A stretch of DNA of 64,000 bases from Corythucha ciliata (Eukaryota; Arthropoda; Insecta; Hemiptera; Tingidae): assembly GCA_038030265.1 (NCBI GenBank), contig CM075939.1, forward strand, positions 15,419,253 through 15,483,252, written 5' to 3'. Below are positions 33,903-47,000 of this stretch, one piece after another; the stretch's first letter is position 1, and each line of letters opens with the position of its first letter. The notes below the pieces were generated by a model. The model worked only from the letters and a program-made list of their open reading frames with translations. It did no database searches and was not told the DNA's origin. The translations under genes were made by a program, and so were the position numbers.

Positions 33903-36900
33903 TTAATTATTGTTCGTTGAAGTAGAAGGGTTCGGTACGTTCGAGTCTTCTTGATGTTCTCGAGTATTGTCACCGTTGCTAGTCAACAACGGTTTTCTGC
34001 TCCTTGGAGTACTTTGATCAGCCTGTGACAAAACACATTAATTACGGTGATCATGGGGTGGCGAGTGTTCGTGCGTTTAAGTACATTGCCATCAGCTATT
34101 CTTATGGATACAGGTCTTGTTCGATCACCCTGTGTACTACTGTCTATCGATCGTCGGTGTGAAGGTGGGCTGGAAGCTCTTGAGACAATATCCGAAGTGT
34201 CCTAATATAGAGAAAAAAGCTATGACGCGAAAAAACAATAAATGATTAGACATCCCGAAATTAAGGCACGATTTCACCAATCATCACCGACCAAAATGGT
34301 CAAGCAGTCTATTAAACGAAGGTCAAATATCCAGGGCTGGATGCCCTGGGCGAGAGATTTTGAGGGGCGGCAAAATTTGAGAAATTGTATGAGGCGGGGG
34401 AGGAGGATAAGACAAATTGAACCGGAATGAAGAGGAATACTTTTTTTGTACGGCACTCCCTGATTGAGCTTTAGTTCCCTCACTAAGCAGACTCCTCGTG
34501 GAAGGTGCGCGATTTGTTGAACGCCCACACGAAGCCGAGAGATTTGGCGGCCCCCGGCGAATCTTTCGCCAGCGTCCCCATGAAGTCACCGTTCAGAATA
34601 AGCCTCGATTAGCCGTTTTCTCCATTTAATCCGCGAATTATTGTTTTTCCTTACTTCAGCGCTCTTCTCAACTTTATCGGTTAATTAGCCATTTTTCTCC
34701 ATTTTAGCCGCGAATTAGCGATTTTAAACCATTTTAGCCATGAATTAGCCATTTATATGAATTTTGCAATTCTTGTTTTTCCTGATTTCAGCCGCTAATT
34801 AGCGATTTTTCTCAATTTCATCCACGAATTAGCAGCTTTTCTTAATTTTAGTTGCAAATTAGCGATTTGTTTCGCTTTTAGCTGTGGATTAGAGTTTTTT
34901 CGCAGTTTGAGCCACAAACTTGCCTTTAGAGGCTGAAGCTGAAAATTGTCGTTTCAATACTTCTAGCCTCTAATTTTAGCCATTTTTCTACACTTTACCC
35001 GCGGAAGCTTCAAAAAAATTTAGCCATGAAGTAGCAAAGTATTGTTCTTAATTTTAGCCGTCGTTTAGCGCTTTTCTCACTTCTGTATTATGAATGTTTA
35101 CCGAGGTTGAGGGCCCCCAAAAAGCTTAAACGTGGAAAATGAGGACTTTTAGGTTTTTATGTTCGTGGAAGCTCGCTGCTAAAATGGAGAAAATACGCTG
35201 CTTTCCAGTTTTTTAGGTCCTTAAGCGGATAAAGCTGAGAAGGCGCTCTAATATGCTGTCGTTCTTGGAGCAAGTGCGCAGCAGAAAGTTTAGGAAAAAG
35301 CGCTAATATTCGGGGCTAAAACTGTGAAAAAGGTATCTTGATGAAACTTCCAGTCCAAAATTGAGGAAAAATCACCTTAGTCGCGGTGTATAGATATGCC
35401 ACTTCATTGCTAAAACGAAGAAAAAAACGCTAATTTTTCTGTTCTTTGGTAAAAGTGATACATTCTTTTTGCAAGCGCAAAAGGCAAGAAAAAACCGAAA
35501 TTCAAGGCTATAAAGTGAGAAAAAAATGGCGGCTAAAATTGAAAAAAAAAAAAAAAAACACAATACAAACAAAACACTAATTCGGGGCTAAAATTGAGAA
35601 AAATGGCAAGTTCGCAACTGAAATTGCAATAATCGCGAAAGAGCGAAAAACTCGAAACTGAAATGTAGAAGAATGATGAATATTAGCAGCTAAAATTAGG
35701 ACAAACACTAATCCACGGAAAAAACTGATAAAATCGCTAATTAGAATTGAGAAAATTCGCTAATTCACTATTGAATTGACAAAAAGTGCTAATTAGCGGC
35801 TAAAATTGGTACAATTCGCGGCCAAAACTTAAAATAATCGCATATTAACTAGGGGCCGAATTGATTAAAATCGCTAATTCATTGCTAAAATTTAGTAAAC
35901 CTCTGAGTCCCGGCTATAAAATTTACAAGAACACAAATCCGAGGCTTCTGAAGGCAATTCGGACCTAAAACTGAGAAAAAACGCTCATTCGTTGCTAACA
36001 GTGAAAAAAAAGTGATAAAAATAGTTCATACAGTCAATATTGAGAAAAATCACTAATTAGCGTGGCTGAGATGAAGAAAGATGCTGCTCAAAGTGAAAAA
36101 AAGTGTTAATTCGATGCTGAAAAGGTAAAAAATCGCTTATTTGCAGCAAAAATCGAGGAAAACTCGATTTTTCCTGTCCATTCGAACGCAGTGAATTGAC
36201 GTTTTCTCCGTTTCAACAGCGAGTTAGCGGTTTTTCTGCACTTAGCACTTCTTCTCAATTCTATCGGTGAACTAGCGATTTTTCTTCATTTTAGTTGCTA
36301 ATGAACGAATTTCCCCAATAATTTAACCGCGAATTAGCACTTTCACCATTTTAGACTACGTAATTTTAACTACGCGAGTTACTGGCTTATTCGACACTTC
36401 ATCCACGATTTTAGCGCTTTTTTAGCTAAACGAAGTGTTTTTCTTAATTTTAGCCGTGATTTAGCCCCTTTTCTCACTTCCGTCCGTGAATAAGTGATTT
36501 TTCTCAATTTCAGCCGTGATAATTAGCCATTTATCTCAATTTCAGTCCCAAATTATCGTTCTTCATTATTCTCATTTTTGGTCTGAAAGAATGATGAATA
36601 TTCGTATTGAATATTGTATCGAAAATCCGGGAAATATAGTGCTTTTACCAAATGATGGGCACGAATATCAGCACTTTTCAACGTTTCCAAGAACACCAAA
36701 AGCACTAAGAACATCACATTAGTCCGGCATCTCAATTTTAGCCGCCTAAGGACCTACAAAAACTGGGGGATCAGCGTATTTTTTCTATTTCAACCCCGAA
36801 GCTGCATCCAGGAGGCACGAAATAGTACTTTTTTCTTGTTCCACAATCACTAAAAGTAAACCCAGAAACTTGCAGTTTTGCAAAAATAAAGACAAGAAAT

Positions 36901-39900
36901 AATTTCGAGAATATACTTAGCCCCAAAACTCAAATTTCGCGAACATCAAGGTCAGAAAATTGAAATTTAACGTAAGTAAAGACCTGAATCTTGAAATTTC
37001 TTGAACATTCAGCCAGAAAACTTGTAATTCCACTGAAATTTCAACCCGAACTTGCACACTCACGCATATTTAGCTTTGCCTAAATACACGGGTATTCGTC
37101 AGGCCTATAGTCATTTGGCTGGCTTGTCCAGGATCCGCGCCTACTTAAAGAAAGGCCCGGAAAATTGCTATTTCGCATAAAAACATAGTTGTGACACTTG
37201 CAATTTCGTGAAAATAAAGTCCAGAAACATCGAATTTCACGTCCAATTTTCCATCTGGATACCATCAAATCTACACGTACATGTGTGAATGGGACGTAAA
37301 ATCCTAATTTTTCCATCATTAAGCTTTTAGGGGACCCGGGAGTCTGTCCCCCTCGCCGTCGCCAATCAGAGCCCCTCGCAAGCGCTATTCGGGTGGCTCT
37401 GAAATTGAAAAAAAAACCTCTTCGGCTAAAAAGAGAAAATACACCGCGTCCCAAATTTCGTTACGTCCATAAGCTCAGTAAAGTGCTGATTGGCACTTTT
37501 TAACTTGCTGACGCGGAGCACTGAGTCTTAACGCCCGAGGCAAAAATTTGAAAAAGTCCCTAACATTCGTGGCTATAATTGCGAATAAGCGCTGATTCGT
37601 GGTCTCGCGACGCAATTTCCAGGCTAAAACTGGGGAAAAAATCGCTGATTCACGGTGCACGAAGGCCATTCCACGGCTCAATTGTGGAAATCAACGCCAA
37701 AGCTTCGTTTTTGGGCCAACACCGCCGTTAAAATTGAGGCACGCTACTAATTCAATGATGTAGAAGTGAAAAAAATCGCGGCCAATATTGACAAAAAAAG
37801 GCGCTTTCGGTTTAAAATTGGGCAGAAATGGCAAGTTCACAACTGAAGGAATAGGTGCTAATTTCCACAAAATTAGCAGAAAACGATATTACACAGCTTA
37901 AATTGAGAAAAATCACTTGTTTGCGGATGTCAAGTTTAGGAAAAACGTTAATTCACAGATATAAATGAAGAAAATCACTAATACGCGGCTAATATTTAAA
38001 AAATCACTAATTAGCGCAGCAAAATTAAGAAAAACGCTGATTTCCTGATAAAAAATGAAAATATTTTCAATTTTCCTCTAAAATGGAGGAAAACGCCAAT
38101 TCGTGTCGAAAATTTGGTAATTCACGGGTTCGAAACGCTACTACGCTGCTAAAATTTAGAAAATGCGCCAATTTGCTGCTAAAATTGAGGAACATCACAA
38201 ATTCACGGACAAAATGTGGTGTTTCTAACATAAGGCAACTTTGTAGCTGAAATTCATAAGAACGGCAAATTTATGGACGGCTATAAGTAAAAAAAAAACG
38301 CTATAACTGAGCAAAATCAATAGGTAATCTACCTATAACTAAATGTAAAAATAAAATTGCTAATGCCGGTGCTAAAATGTGGAAAAAGCCGCTAATTTAC
38401 GAGTAATACTCAGAAAATTAGAAAATAAATAGTTAGTCTGGCCGAAATTAAGAGAAAGGTTAGTTTTAAAAATTATTAGTTGAGAAACAGTGCTGATTGG
38501 CACTTAAAAATAGAAAAAATCGCTAATTTGCAACTAAAATTGCTCAAAACACCAAACCGTGACTGAAATTGGTAAAATTAGCTAATTCACTGGTTTGAAA
38601 CGCTACTACCCTGCTAAAAGTAAGAAATAGCGATAATTCGTGGCTAAAATAGAGAAAAATTCTAATTTGGGTCAAAAACTGAATACACGCCAAATCGCGG
38701 TTTCTGAAGGCCACTTTTGAAGGCTGAAATTGAGAAAAAGCGCCAATTTACGGCTACAGGTGAAAAATCACTCATGCATAGCGTATGGTGAACAAAAAAA
38801 ATGCTAATTTGTGAAAAAACCCGCTATTTTGTGGCTAATGTTGCGGAAAACACTAAAAAAGCGCTAAAACTGAGAAAGTGCTAATCGCCTGGTACAAAAT
38901 TAAAACAATCGCTAATTTGCTGCTAAAATTGAGGAAAACGCCAAAACTGGTGGAAAATTAATGAACATTGCTGACGGGACGGCTGCTTTGCTACTTTGCA
39001 AAACCGCTGGTCTGTGGCTGAAATTGAGAAGAACGATACACGCGGCCAAAATTGAGAAAAGCTCTAACTTGCGGGTAAAGTTGACAAAAAACAATAGAGA
39101 AATTGGCGTCTTTAAACTGGTCATACGCGCTAATTGGTAGATAGAGTGGGGAAGTAGCGGTAATTCTTGGCTAAAATAAAGAAAGGGCTACGTAAAAATT
39201 ATATTTCTTGTTTATACAGAGACTTGGAGGCCTCTTGGGAGATTTTTGCCCCGAGCCCCGATAAAGCCAGGGTAACACGGCTCACTTCGGTTTTTCCAAG
39301 TTGGGTCGAGACCTGGGGGGCGGGGCCAGAGTTTGTAGTGCACTGGCAATTTTCATGATTGTATGATAGATATAAACCCCCAACAGCCCAACACCATTCG
39401 CTTTCATCACTAAAAGCCAATATTTCATCATTATGGGGTTCCCGTCAACAGTCAACTTGAGGTGAACCTGGTTGAAGAAATCCGTTTAGATTCCTTCTAC
39501 TACTTGTAGAATTCATTCTTTTGTTACTTGCTTGGCTCCACAAGTTATAGGATTGGCGGAGGATGGGTAGCCACATGGGGTGGGAAAAAGCAAGATTCGG
39601 CCCTGAGGACGTCCCCGGAAGCTCCAAAAAGTAGGACAGGTCTGAGGAAAGAAGGACGTCTGGTCACCAAATCATAGAGGGAGAGTGTGAAATATTGTAT
39701 TGGAAAAGGTGGTCATTTGCGAGGACAAAATAAATATCCAAAACCGAGGACGTCTTGTGCCCATAGGACCCTGTCGCGACACATAACGATACCGCCTTTC
39801 ACCTCTAGCGTCGCATACGAACAGGGGTGGAATCAAAAGTTCTAGAATCATTCTTAGGCAGGACATTGTACATTGGGACAGTAATGTTACGGAATCACCT

Positions 39901-40268
39901 TCTATAGATATGTTTTTACAGAGCTCATGATTACTTTCATTTTCATCGTCATTACTTCTAAACTTCCACCTTACACAATTTTGACAACTGGTATAAAACT
40001 GTTACACCATTACTAGTACTATTTAAACAACTCAATTTTAAAAATCACAACGCTCACGTAATCAGTTTTCATTATTTAAAAGTACCACGCATATTACATA
40101 AACATTATTTGCATATATTGTACTCATTGAGCATTCATTCATGTTGGCATCTTCAACAGATAATAATTCTCCCTCTGAACCGAGCAAAGTGCATTGATGT
40201 AACGGACGCTTAGAAAATAAATTATAAATTCTTGACAGAAGAGCCGATGGATAAGAGTCAGTCAAGGA
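33903..40268 (-). CDS. Putative unrecognised spliced gene (3' part, four exons)
   Basis: Four minus-strand segments join without a frame break: 40098-40268, 39891-39998, 34085-34201 and 33903-34022, all with phase-0 GT/AG introns; the last intron is 62 bp, matching the short introns of the confirmed genes. Together they encode 171 residues ending NPSTSTNNN and TAA at 33903. The first two exons have a Cys-rich patch (FYTSCQNCVRW, then LLSQC just past the donor used here). The last two are Ser/Thr/Arg-rich and look disordered (SRASSPPSHRRSIDSS, PRSRKPLLTSN), like a cytoplasmic tail. A TAG precedes the first exon in frame, so more exons lie upstream or it starts at an internal ATG. The ~5.7-kb intron is filled by family A satellite. 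No family is recognised; some exons could be chance open frames. Confidence 0.35.
34612..35094 (-). repeat. Family A ~30-bp satellite block (reverse)
   Basis: Very regular reverse units such as cattttagccgcgaattagc followed by gatttt, about 30 bp apart. Confidence 0.87.
35095..35165 (+). repeat. Boundary segment of the family A repeat, copy 2
   Basis: Homologous to 4041-4160. It sits exactly where the array polarity changes from reverse (34612-35094) to forward (35166 onward), marking the join of two repeat copies placed head to head. Confidence 0.6.
35166..36785. repeat. Family A ~30-bp satellite, forward then reverse
   Basis: Forward units (ggctaaaattgagaaaaatg) to about 36180, then reverse units (tcaattttagccgtgattta) to about 36785. 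Contains an A tract at 35541-35558. Confidence 0.85.
36786..37440. repeat. Family C: loose ~32-bp repeat plus low-copy sequence
   Basis: At 36840-37080 and 37190-37240, phrases such as cttgaaatttc, cgaacat and gtccagaaac recur at 30-36-bp spacing. They differ from family A. The remainder shows no gene. Confidence 0.45.
37440..39190 (+). repeat. Family A ~30-bp satellite block (forward)
   Basis: Long forward array (gctaattcgtggctaaaata, gctaaaattgaggaaaacgc). With 34612-36785 it fills most of the large intron of the putative gene at 33903-40268. Confidence 0.85.
39191..39890. other. Low-copy sequence, no confident gene
   Basis: The minus-strand frame of the 39891-39998 exon stays open as far as about 39672, so part of this could be a longer alternative exon. 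No domain recognised. Confidence 0.3.
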
Positions 40269-41098
40269 CTAAATAGGACGTCTACGTGTTTATTTTCCAA
40301 TCCAATGGCAAGGTCATTTCTTGTAAATAATTGTGTGTGCTTCCTGGGGCTGTAAAATGCTGATCAGTGTTTTAAATAACCTCTTAAAAACCGTATCATG
40401 CGATTTCTTTCGGTAAACTAAAACGAGAGAACGGGACTCTAAAAAAAAAAAAAAAAGTATTTCCGCCGGGCCAGCGTGCAATTTCGTCGGGCCATTCTAC
40501 AAATGTCCCTTCTCTTTAGTTCTGTGGGAAAGGATGTGACGGCAAAATATAATAATAGCGCGGGCAGATTTGGCTAGTTCATAAGAATTGTTCAAATATG
40601 GATCCGAATTATCGAATTAAGGAAGGAGAAACGCGTGGGAATAGTTTTAAGGAGAGAAAATACGCTTTAAAAAAACATAATTTGTATCACAACTTTTAAA
40701 TCTTACTCACATAGATGCTTAACATTATTTTCTTAATAATATTTGGGGTCGGATGGACGTTAGTAAACTAGGTCCCGAGACTATTTCAAATTTGTGATAA
40801 AAATATGTTTGCTTTGTACTCATTTTAAGTACTCTTACAAAATATCATGGTAATGTCCTGCTTGAGCTGGCTAGCCATCTCTCAGGCCGAAGGGGGGAGG
40901 GGAGTCTTTGGATTAGAATACTAGACAAATTGAGGAACACAAATAAAACGGCCTCGCCAGAAAAAAAAAACAAACAAAAACAACAATTAATCACTCAAGC
41001 TTTGGTGTAAACGCCAGTCTTATAACGTTATAACAGGGCCCACGAATCAATAATCACTCCGTTGTGGTAAAATACGTTAAACCAAAAACAAAACAATA
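40269..41098. other. Region between the zinc transporter and the putative gene
   Basis: Should contain the 3' UTR of the minus-strand zinc transporter. A/T tracts lie at 40440-40456 and 40961-40980. No other gene seen. Confidence 0.35.
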
Positions 41099-44000
41099 TT
41101 AACGAGGCACCTGACATTGAGCGCAGTCTTCCATCTTCGGTAGGAAATTTTCAATTTGAAGAGTCATCTCAAAGAAATTGTACTTTTTGTGAACGCTGTT
41201 CGACGCCTCCTTTAGAACAGCCTGAGGATTCGTTCCGGGATCTGAAAACAAACAAAAAAAAAGTTTAATTAGCCGCGAGAGAGTTTTAGTGGGCGAAATC
41301 TACTAACTTATCGCTATATGAGCCGCTAGATTAATTTTGTCAGAGCTCAACGCCCAAATTCTTAGGTTGTGAACGGCTTTAACGCCTTCGATGTCGAGGA
41401 ATGTGTTCATAACTTCAGCGAAGTCGATATCTCTGGGAAGTCCTGGAATCAAAAGGAAGAGGGAAACAAATTACAAATGGTCTCAGCGACGTAACGATTT
41501 AATTGCGTATACCTTCCATCAGAACAATTAATGTTTCTTTAATGATAGCGAACGTGGTAAAAAGAACAAGGATCGAAAACAAAAACGTACACACCGGATC
41601 GACAATTTTCCAGTCGGGCTGAGAAATGTCCAAACAATAATTTAACGGTTAAGTAACTGATTTCACAGTTAATGACGTTTTATAATTACCTTAAAATATA
41701 TAATACCGGCAGCAATGAAAACTCCAATGCTTTGGATGAAATCACCTAAAACGTGTATAAACGCGGCTCGAACGTTAATGTTCCTCTTTTCTTTTTCAAA
41801 GCCCGGTTTGCCTAGTTCTTCGTTATTATTTGAATGTGCATGTGAATGGGAGTGTTGATGAAGCGTCAAGCCCATACTGAGAACAGAAAATGATAATTTT
41901 CAACACAAAAACGCACGACTCAGGTAGTAAAAAAGTATTTAGTATGAAGTGAGAAACAACGTACACAATATTCACCAGAACTCCGATCCCGGAAGTAATG
42001 AACATAATAGTCGCGTCAATTTCAAAGTCTTGTTTGATGACTCGCTCGATGGCGATATAGACGAGAACTCCCGTCACAACCCATATCGTGAGGACGGACA
42101 GAAGAGCTCCGATGACTTCGGCTCTGTACCAGCCGAATGGCATCATTCGCGTTGGCTTGCGTTGACCAATCCATAGGGCGAAAAGTGATATCATAAAACC
42201 GGCAAAGTCGGTCAGAAGGTGAGCCGCATCGGTTGCTATGGCTAATGATGACGAGAGAACTCCACCTGTAGAGGAGGGGGGAAGAGTAATGAGGATTAAT
42301 GCAATTTAGTAATAGTTAGAGTCAAGTGGCCTTGAAATGAAAATAGTGAGCGCATTTTTCATAGAAAGGATGATAATTAAACCATTTTACGCTTCCATAA
42401 AACTACATTATTGAATAGTGGCCGTTACGGCGTTATAGCATAGTTTTCAAAAAATCAAATCCACATTTCTGTTATTTCAATCTTGTATTTTGAAATTATT
42501 GCAAAATTAAAATTCAAAGGTCACGGAGTGGTCCCCAAGATTATAATCTGATGACAGGAGGGGGGGGGTTAGAAACCAGGCTTTTTATACTTGAAAACAT
42601 CCGGCATTTTTCTTGGTTCCAGTATCGTATTCCATGGCCTAAACCCTCCCGCGTCCCGGACCCGTTTTCCCCCGTGTTCTGTTTACGTCTTTTATATGAC
42701 TACAAATCTTGCCATAACAATTCTCGGGCACAAAAAAAAAAACAAAAAAACAACATATTTATGTTACTTAAAACCCAAAATTTCGTTATTCTGACTCTTA
42801 AAAGCCTCATTTTCGCGGATTTTCACTATTTAAGGGTGATTTTCACAGAACCTTCCCCCTCCAATCAACCATCGTCTACTACTACTACCCCTTTATATTC
42901 CCAATTTAAGGCTGTTTTGCTCTTTAAAAACATAAATTTGATGGGTTTTACTTTTTCAAACCCGAATTTTGTGGGGTTTTCCCTTTTCAAAAAATAAATT
43001 TCGTTGGGTTTCCTCTTGCATTCACTAAATTTCGTGGGTTTGGCTCGTCCAAACCCCAATTTTACGGACCATTCGTTCTTTCCAATTCACGGTTTCGGGT
43101 CTGGCTCTTGCAAGTCCCAGTTTCACAGATTTTCTATCGATAAACACAACATTTTGTGGACTTGACCCTTTCAATTCCCAATTTCAGGTAGTTCCGTTCT
43201 TTAAAGGACCAAATTTCGTGGGTTTCGCATTTTTAATCTTGAATTTCATTGGATTTTCTTCTTCAAACCCTCATTTCACGGACATTCGCTTTTTAAAAAC
43301 CAAATGTACTCTATTTCACACTTTCGAACCCCAGTTTTGAGGATTTGCTCGTTATGAGTAACAAATTTCACGGCTTTAGCTCTGTTTAATTTGAATAACT
43401 AATTCGGCTCGTTTGAAAAACTAAATGTCGTGATTGTGGATATTTTATACCACAATTCAGCTATGGATTTACGCTCTTCCATGACCAGTGTCGCAGAATT
43501 GGCTCATTTACAGCCCAATTTAATCCATTTTTGCTATTTCATGTTTGAATTGAACGTATTTTCACTTTTTCAACTACCGAATTTCGTGGCATAGGCTCTT
43601 TCTAAATTCAGCTTCGTGCCGGTACGGCTCATTCAAAAAATTGTCTTTCAAGACCGAATGTTCTCTTTCAAACCCCGATTTTGCGGTCGTTCGCTGTCTT
43701 AAAATCCAATTTTTTGTGATTTTGCTCCTTTAAAATCCGATTTTAGGGATTGCTCTTTCATAATTGAATTGCGAGTATTTGGCTACTTCAAACCCAAAAT
43801 TGGAATTTGTGTCCTTTAAATCTCAATTTCAGGGGTTTTCGCTTTATTATCAATCAAATTTCGTGGCTTAAGTTCTATCTAAAGTCACTTTCGCTTGTTC
43901 AGTGAATTTGTAAAACTAATTTGACTGAAATCGACCGACTAAAATCAAATTTCACGATTTTTAACCGATACCAAACGTCACACAGTTGGTAGACAGACAC

Positions 44001-47000
44001 AGTTCTCAGTCTCTGATAATTGAAACATCGGAAAATTAAGGAAACCCAAAGGCCGGAAAATTGAAAAAAAAAAACAACAACATTCAACAACTATCTATTA
44101 TGTAACGTGAACTATTAGTTTGTCAAAAATATGCCTCCCGCCGTATGAAGTGAACTGTGTTAGAGGGGAAGCTCTATTATGTCCCACGACTAGCCTTCGA
44201 TTTTAACCCTCAAAATTCGGTTTTTTAGTGAGCGAAATCGGGGAAATTACTTGTCATTGAGTGAAACCAGCTAAAAACGATTCCAATTGCGTAAAATTGG
44301 CGCAATCGGTCACTTAAATAGGCCAACCAGCGAAATTGGTTAACTTGCAAACAAATTTCCCGAAATCTGCAGTTCATACAATTGACGGTCTCCTCATAAA
44401 ATTGAAAACTTTCCTCATAAAATATACAATTTCTTCATAAAATGTGCAATTTCCTGATAAAATTGGCCATTCCCTCATAAATCGACGTTTCCCTATACTA
44501 TAGACAATTTTATAGTAAAATTGATAATTTTTTTCCTCATAAAATTGACAATTTGCTCATAAAATTGACAATTTAATCTTAAAATTGACAATTTCCTCAT
44601 AAAATCGGCAATTCCTCATAAAATTGACCATTTCATCATAAAATTGACAATTTCCTTATGAAACATACAATTTTCTCATAGAATTCACGATTTCCTTAAA
44701 ATTGACAATTTCCTAATAATATGGAAAATTTACCCAAAAAAGTTACACTTACTCACAACTTATACAATTTCCTCATAATATATGCAATTACCTGATAAAA
44801 TTTAAAATTTCCTTATAAAATTAACAATTTCATCATAAAATAGACAATTTCCCTATAAAATTGATTATTTTTGTCCTCATAAAATTGACAATTCCCTCAC
44901 GAAATATACAATTTCCTCATAAAATTGACAATTTGCTCATGAAATATACAATTTCCTCTTAAAATTAACAAAACCGACAATTTCTTCACAAAATTAACCA
45001 TTTCCTTATAAAAATATACAATTTCTTTATAAAACCTACAATTTCCTTATAAAATTCACGATTTCCTCATAATATGGGCAATTTCCCCATAAAATTGATT
45101 TTTTCCTCATAAAATTGACAGTTCACTCTTGAAATTGATGATTATGGGCATTTGCCCATCGAGTCATGGGGCAAAATAAGTGACAATTTCCGGCTGAAAT
45201 TGACATTTTCCATGGAAATGAAATGGATTTTGGAGTTTTTTTTTTTTTTTTTTTGCGCAATTGACCTCGACTCCAAGGGCCATGGCGCCCTGTGGCCCCT
45301 CTCTTGGATCCGCCACGGATCAAATCCACCGATCAAACTGAAACGTGAAACGCGGACGACGAGCGACCAAATCAAATTTCGTGAGTTTAGCTCTTTCAAA
45401 CTCCAATTTTGTCGAGTAAATTTGGATCTTTATAACCGCATTTTTAAAACCAAATTTCACGTAGTTATACTTTTTCCATTTCTAATTTGGTGTATTTGCA
45501 TTCTTTCAATCAAAAAATAATATTTGCTTTAAGGAAATATTTAATTTAAATATTAGCTCTTTCCAAAATTATAGTTTCACTGGTTTGGATTGTTCGAAAG
45601 ACTGTTTTCGCTCTTTGAAAAACCGAATCCGCAGATTTGACTCATACATATTACGTCGGCAGTATTCGAATTTTTGCTCTTTCAAAACCTACTTTCACGG
45701 ATTCTAATCCATCAAAACGCAATTTCACCCGGATCCTGGGGCTCCTCTTGCAGGTGGGCTGTTTTTAAAAGAGCCAATTTGATTCTTTAATCAGCGAAAA
45801 CAACAAAATTGGATTCTGTCAGTGTTCAATCCACGAACTTTGAATATCGAAAGTGCTGCCGAACCTACAATTGTGCGATTTTGATTTCAATTCTGCAAAA
45901 CTCGATTTTATATTTAGAAAGAAAAACCCTTGTGATTGGGTTCTGTGGGAGCGTACCTAGAAATCCTTCCGGGGCGATTTCGGCAGTCCGCATCCTACTG
46001 TAGTCCGGCGGTGGACGGGTGTTGTAATGAATCCCCTTCGTATTGCTTGGATTTCGCAAAAATTTGGCTAAAAACAGCCTCCCGGAGGGGGGCGATCTAT
46101 CGCCCCTCCCCCTTTGGGTACGTCACTGTCTGTGAGTGTCAAAAATCCGTGTAGTTAGGACTTTAAAAGGACCAAACTCAATTGGGGGTTTAAAGGGGTG
46201 AAGTTAGTAGATTCTAGCTTTAGATGAGACGTAATAGACTGTCCTGAAACTTGTCTCATATGACAGGTTCTGTGGAGCTGAAAACGAATATGACCGTCTG
46301 CCAGCGTCTGTCTGGGGCATTTGCCCTCGGCGGCCAGTCAAATTCTTCAAATTTTGGACTTTATTTAACTGCGAATGATCTTAGTCTTGTAAATGTGGCC
46401 TCATTCGGCGAGTTTCATGGAGCCGAAAACGAATATGAGCGTCTGCCGCCGTCTGCCCTCACCGGCAAATCAAATTCTCCGAATTTGAGGCGTCAACTAA
46501 CCGGAACAACTTAGTCATGTAACTGGTCTCACTTGACAGGTTTTATGGAGCTAAATACGAATGTGAACGTCTATCGGCGTCTGTTCGGGGCATTTGCCCT
46601 CGGTTGCCAGTTACTGCCGAAATTTGGAACATGAATCAGGTGAAAGAACGTAGTCTTATAACATGGCTCATTCAGTAGGCTTTTGGAGCTGAACGCGGAT
46701 ATGAGTATCTGACAGGGGCATTTGTCCTCAATGGGCAGTCAAAATACTTTGAAAGTGAATTAACCGGAATGACTCAGTCGTGTAACTCACCTCATTCGAC
46801 AGTTATTTTGGAGTTTAATACGAATGTGTGCGTCAGCCGGTGCCTGCCAGGGGAGTTTGCCCTCAGCGGTAAATCCTCGGATTTGAGACGTGAATCTTAC
46901 CGTTGGAACATATTCATGAAAATGGTTGATAGTTTTTTTTTTTGGAGCTGAATACGAATATTTCCGTCGGCCGGTCATGTACCTTCGAACATTTGATTTG

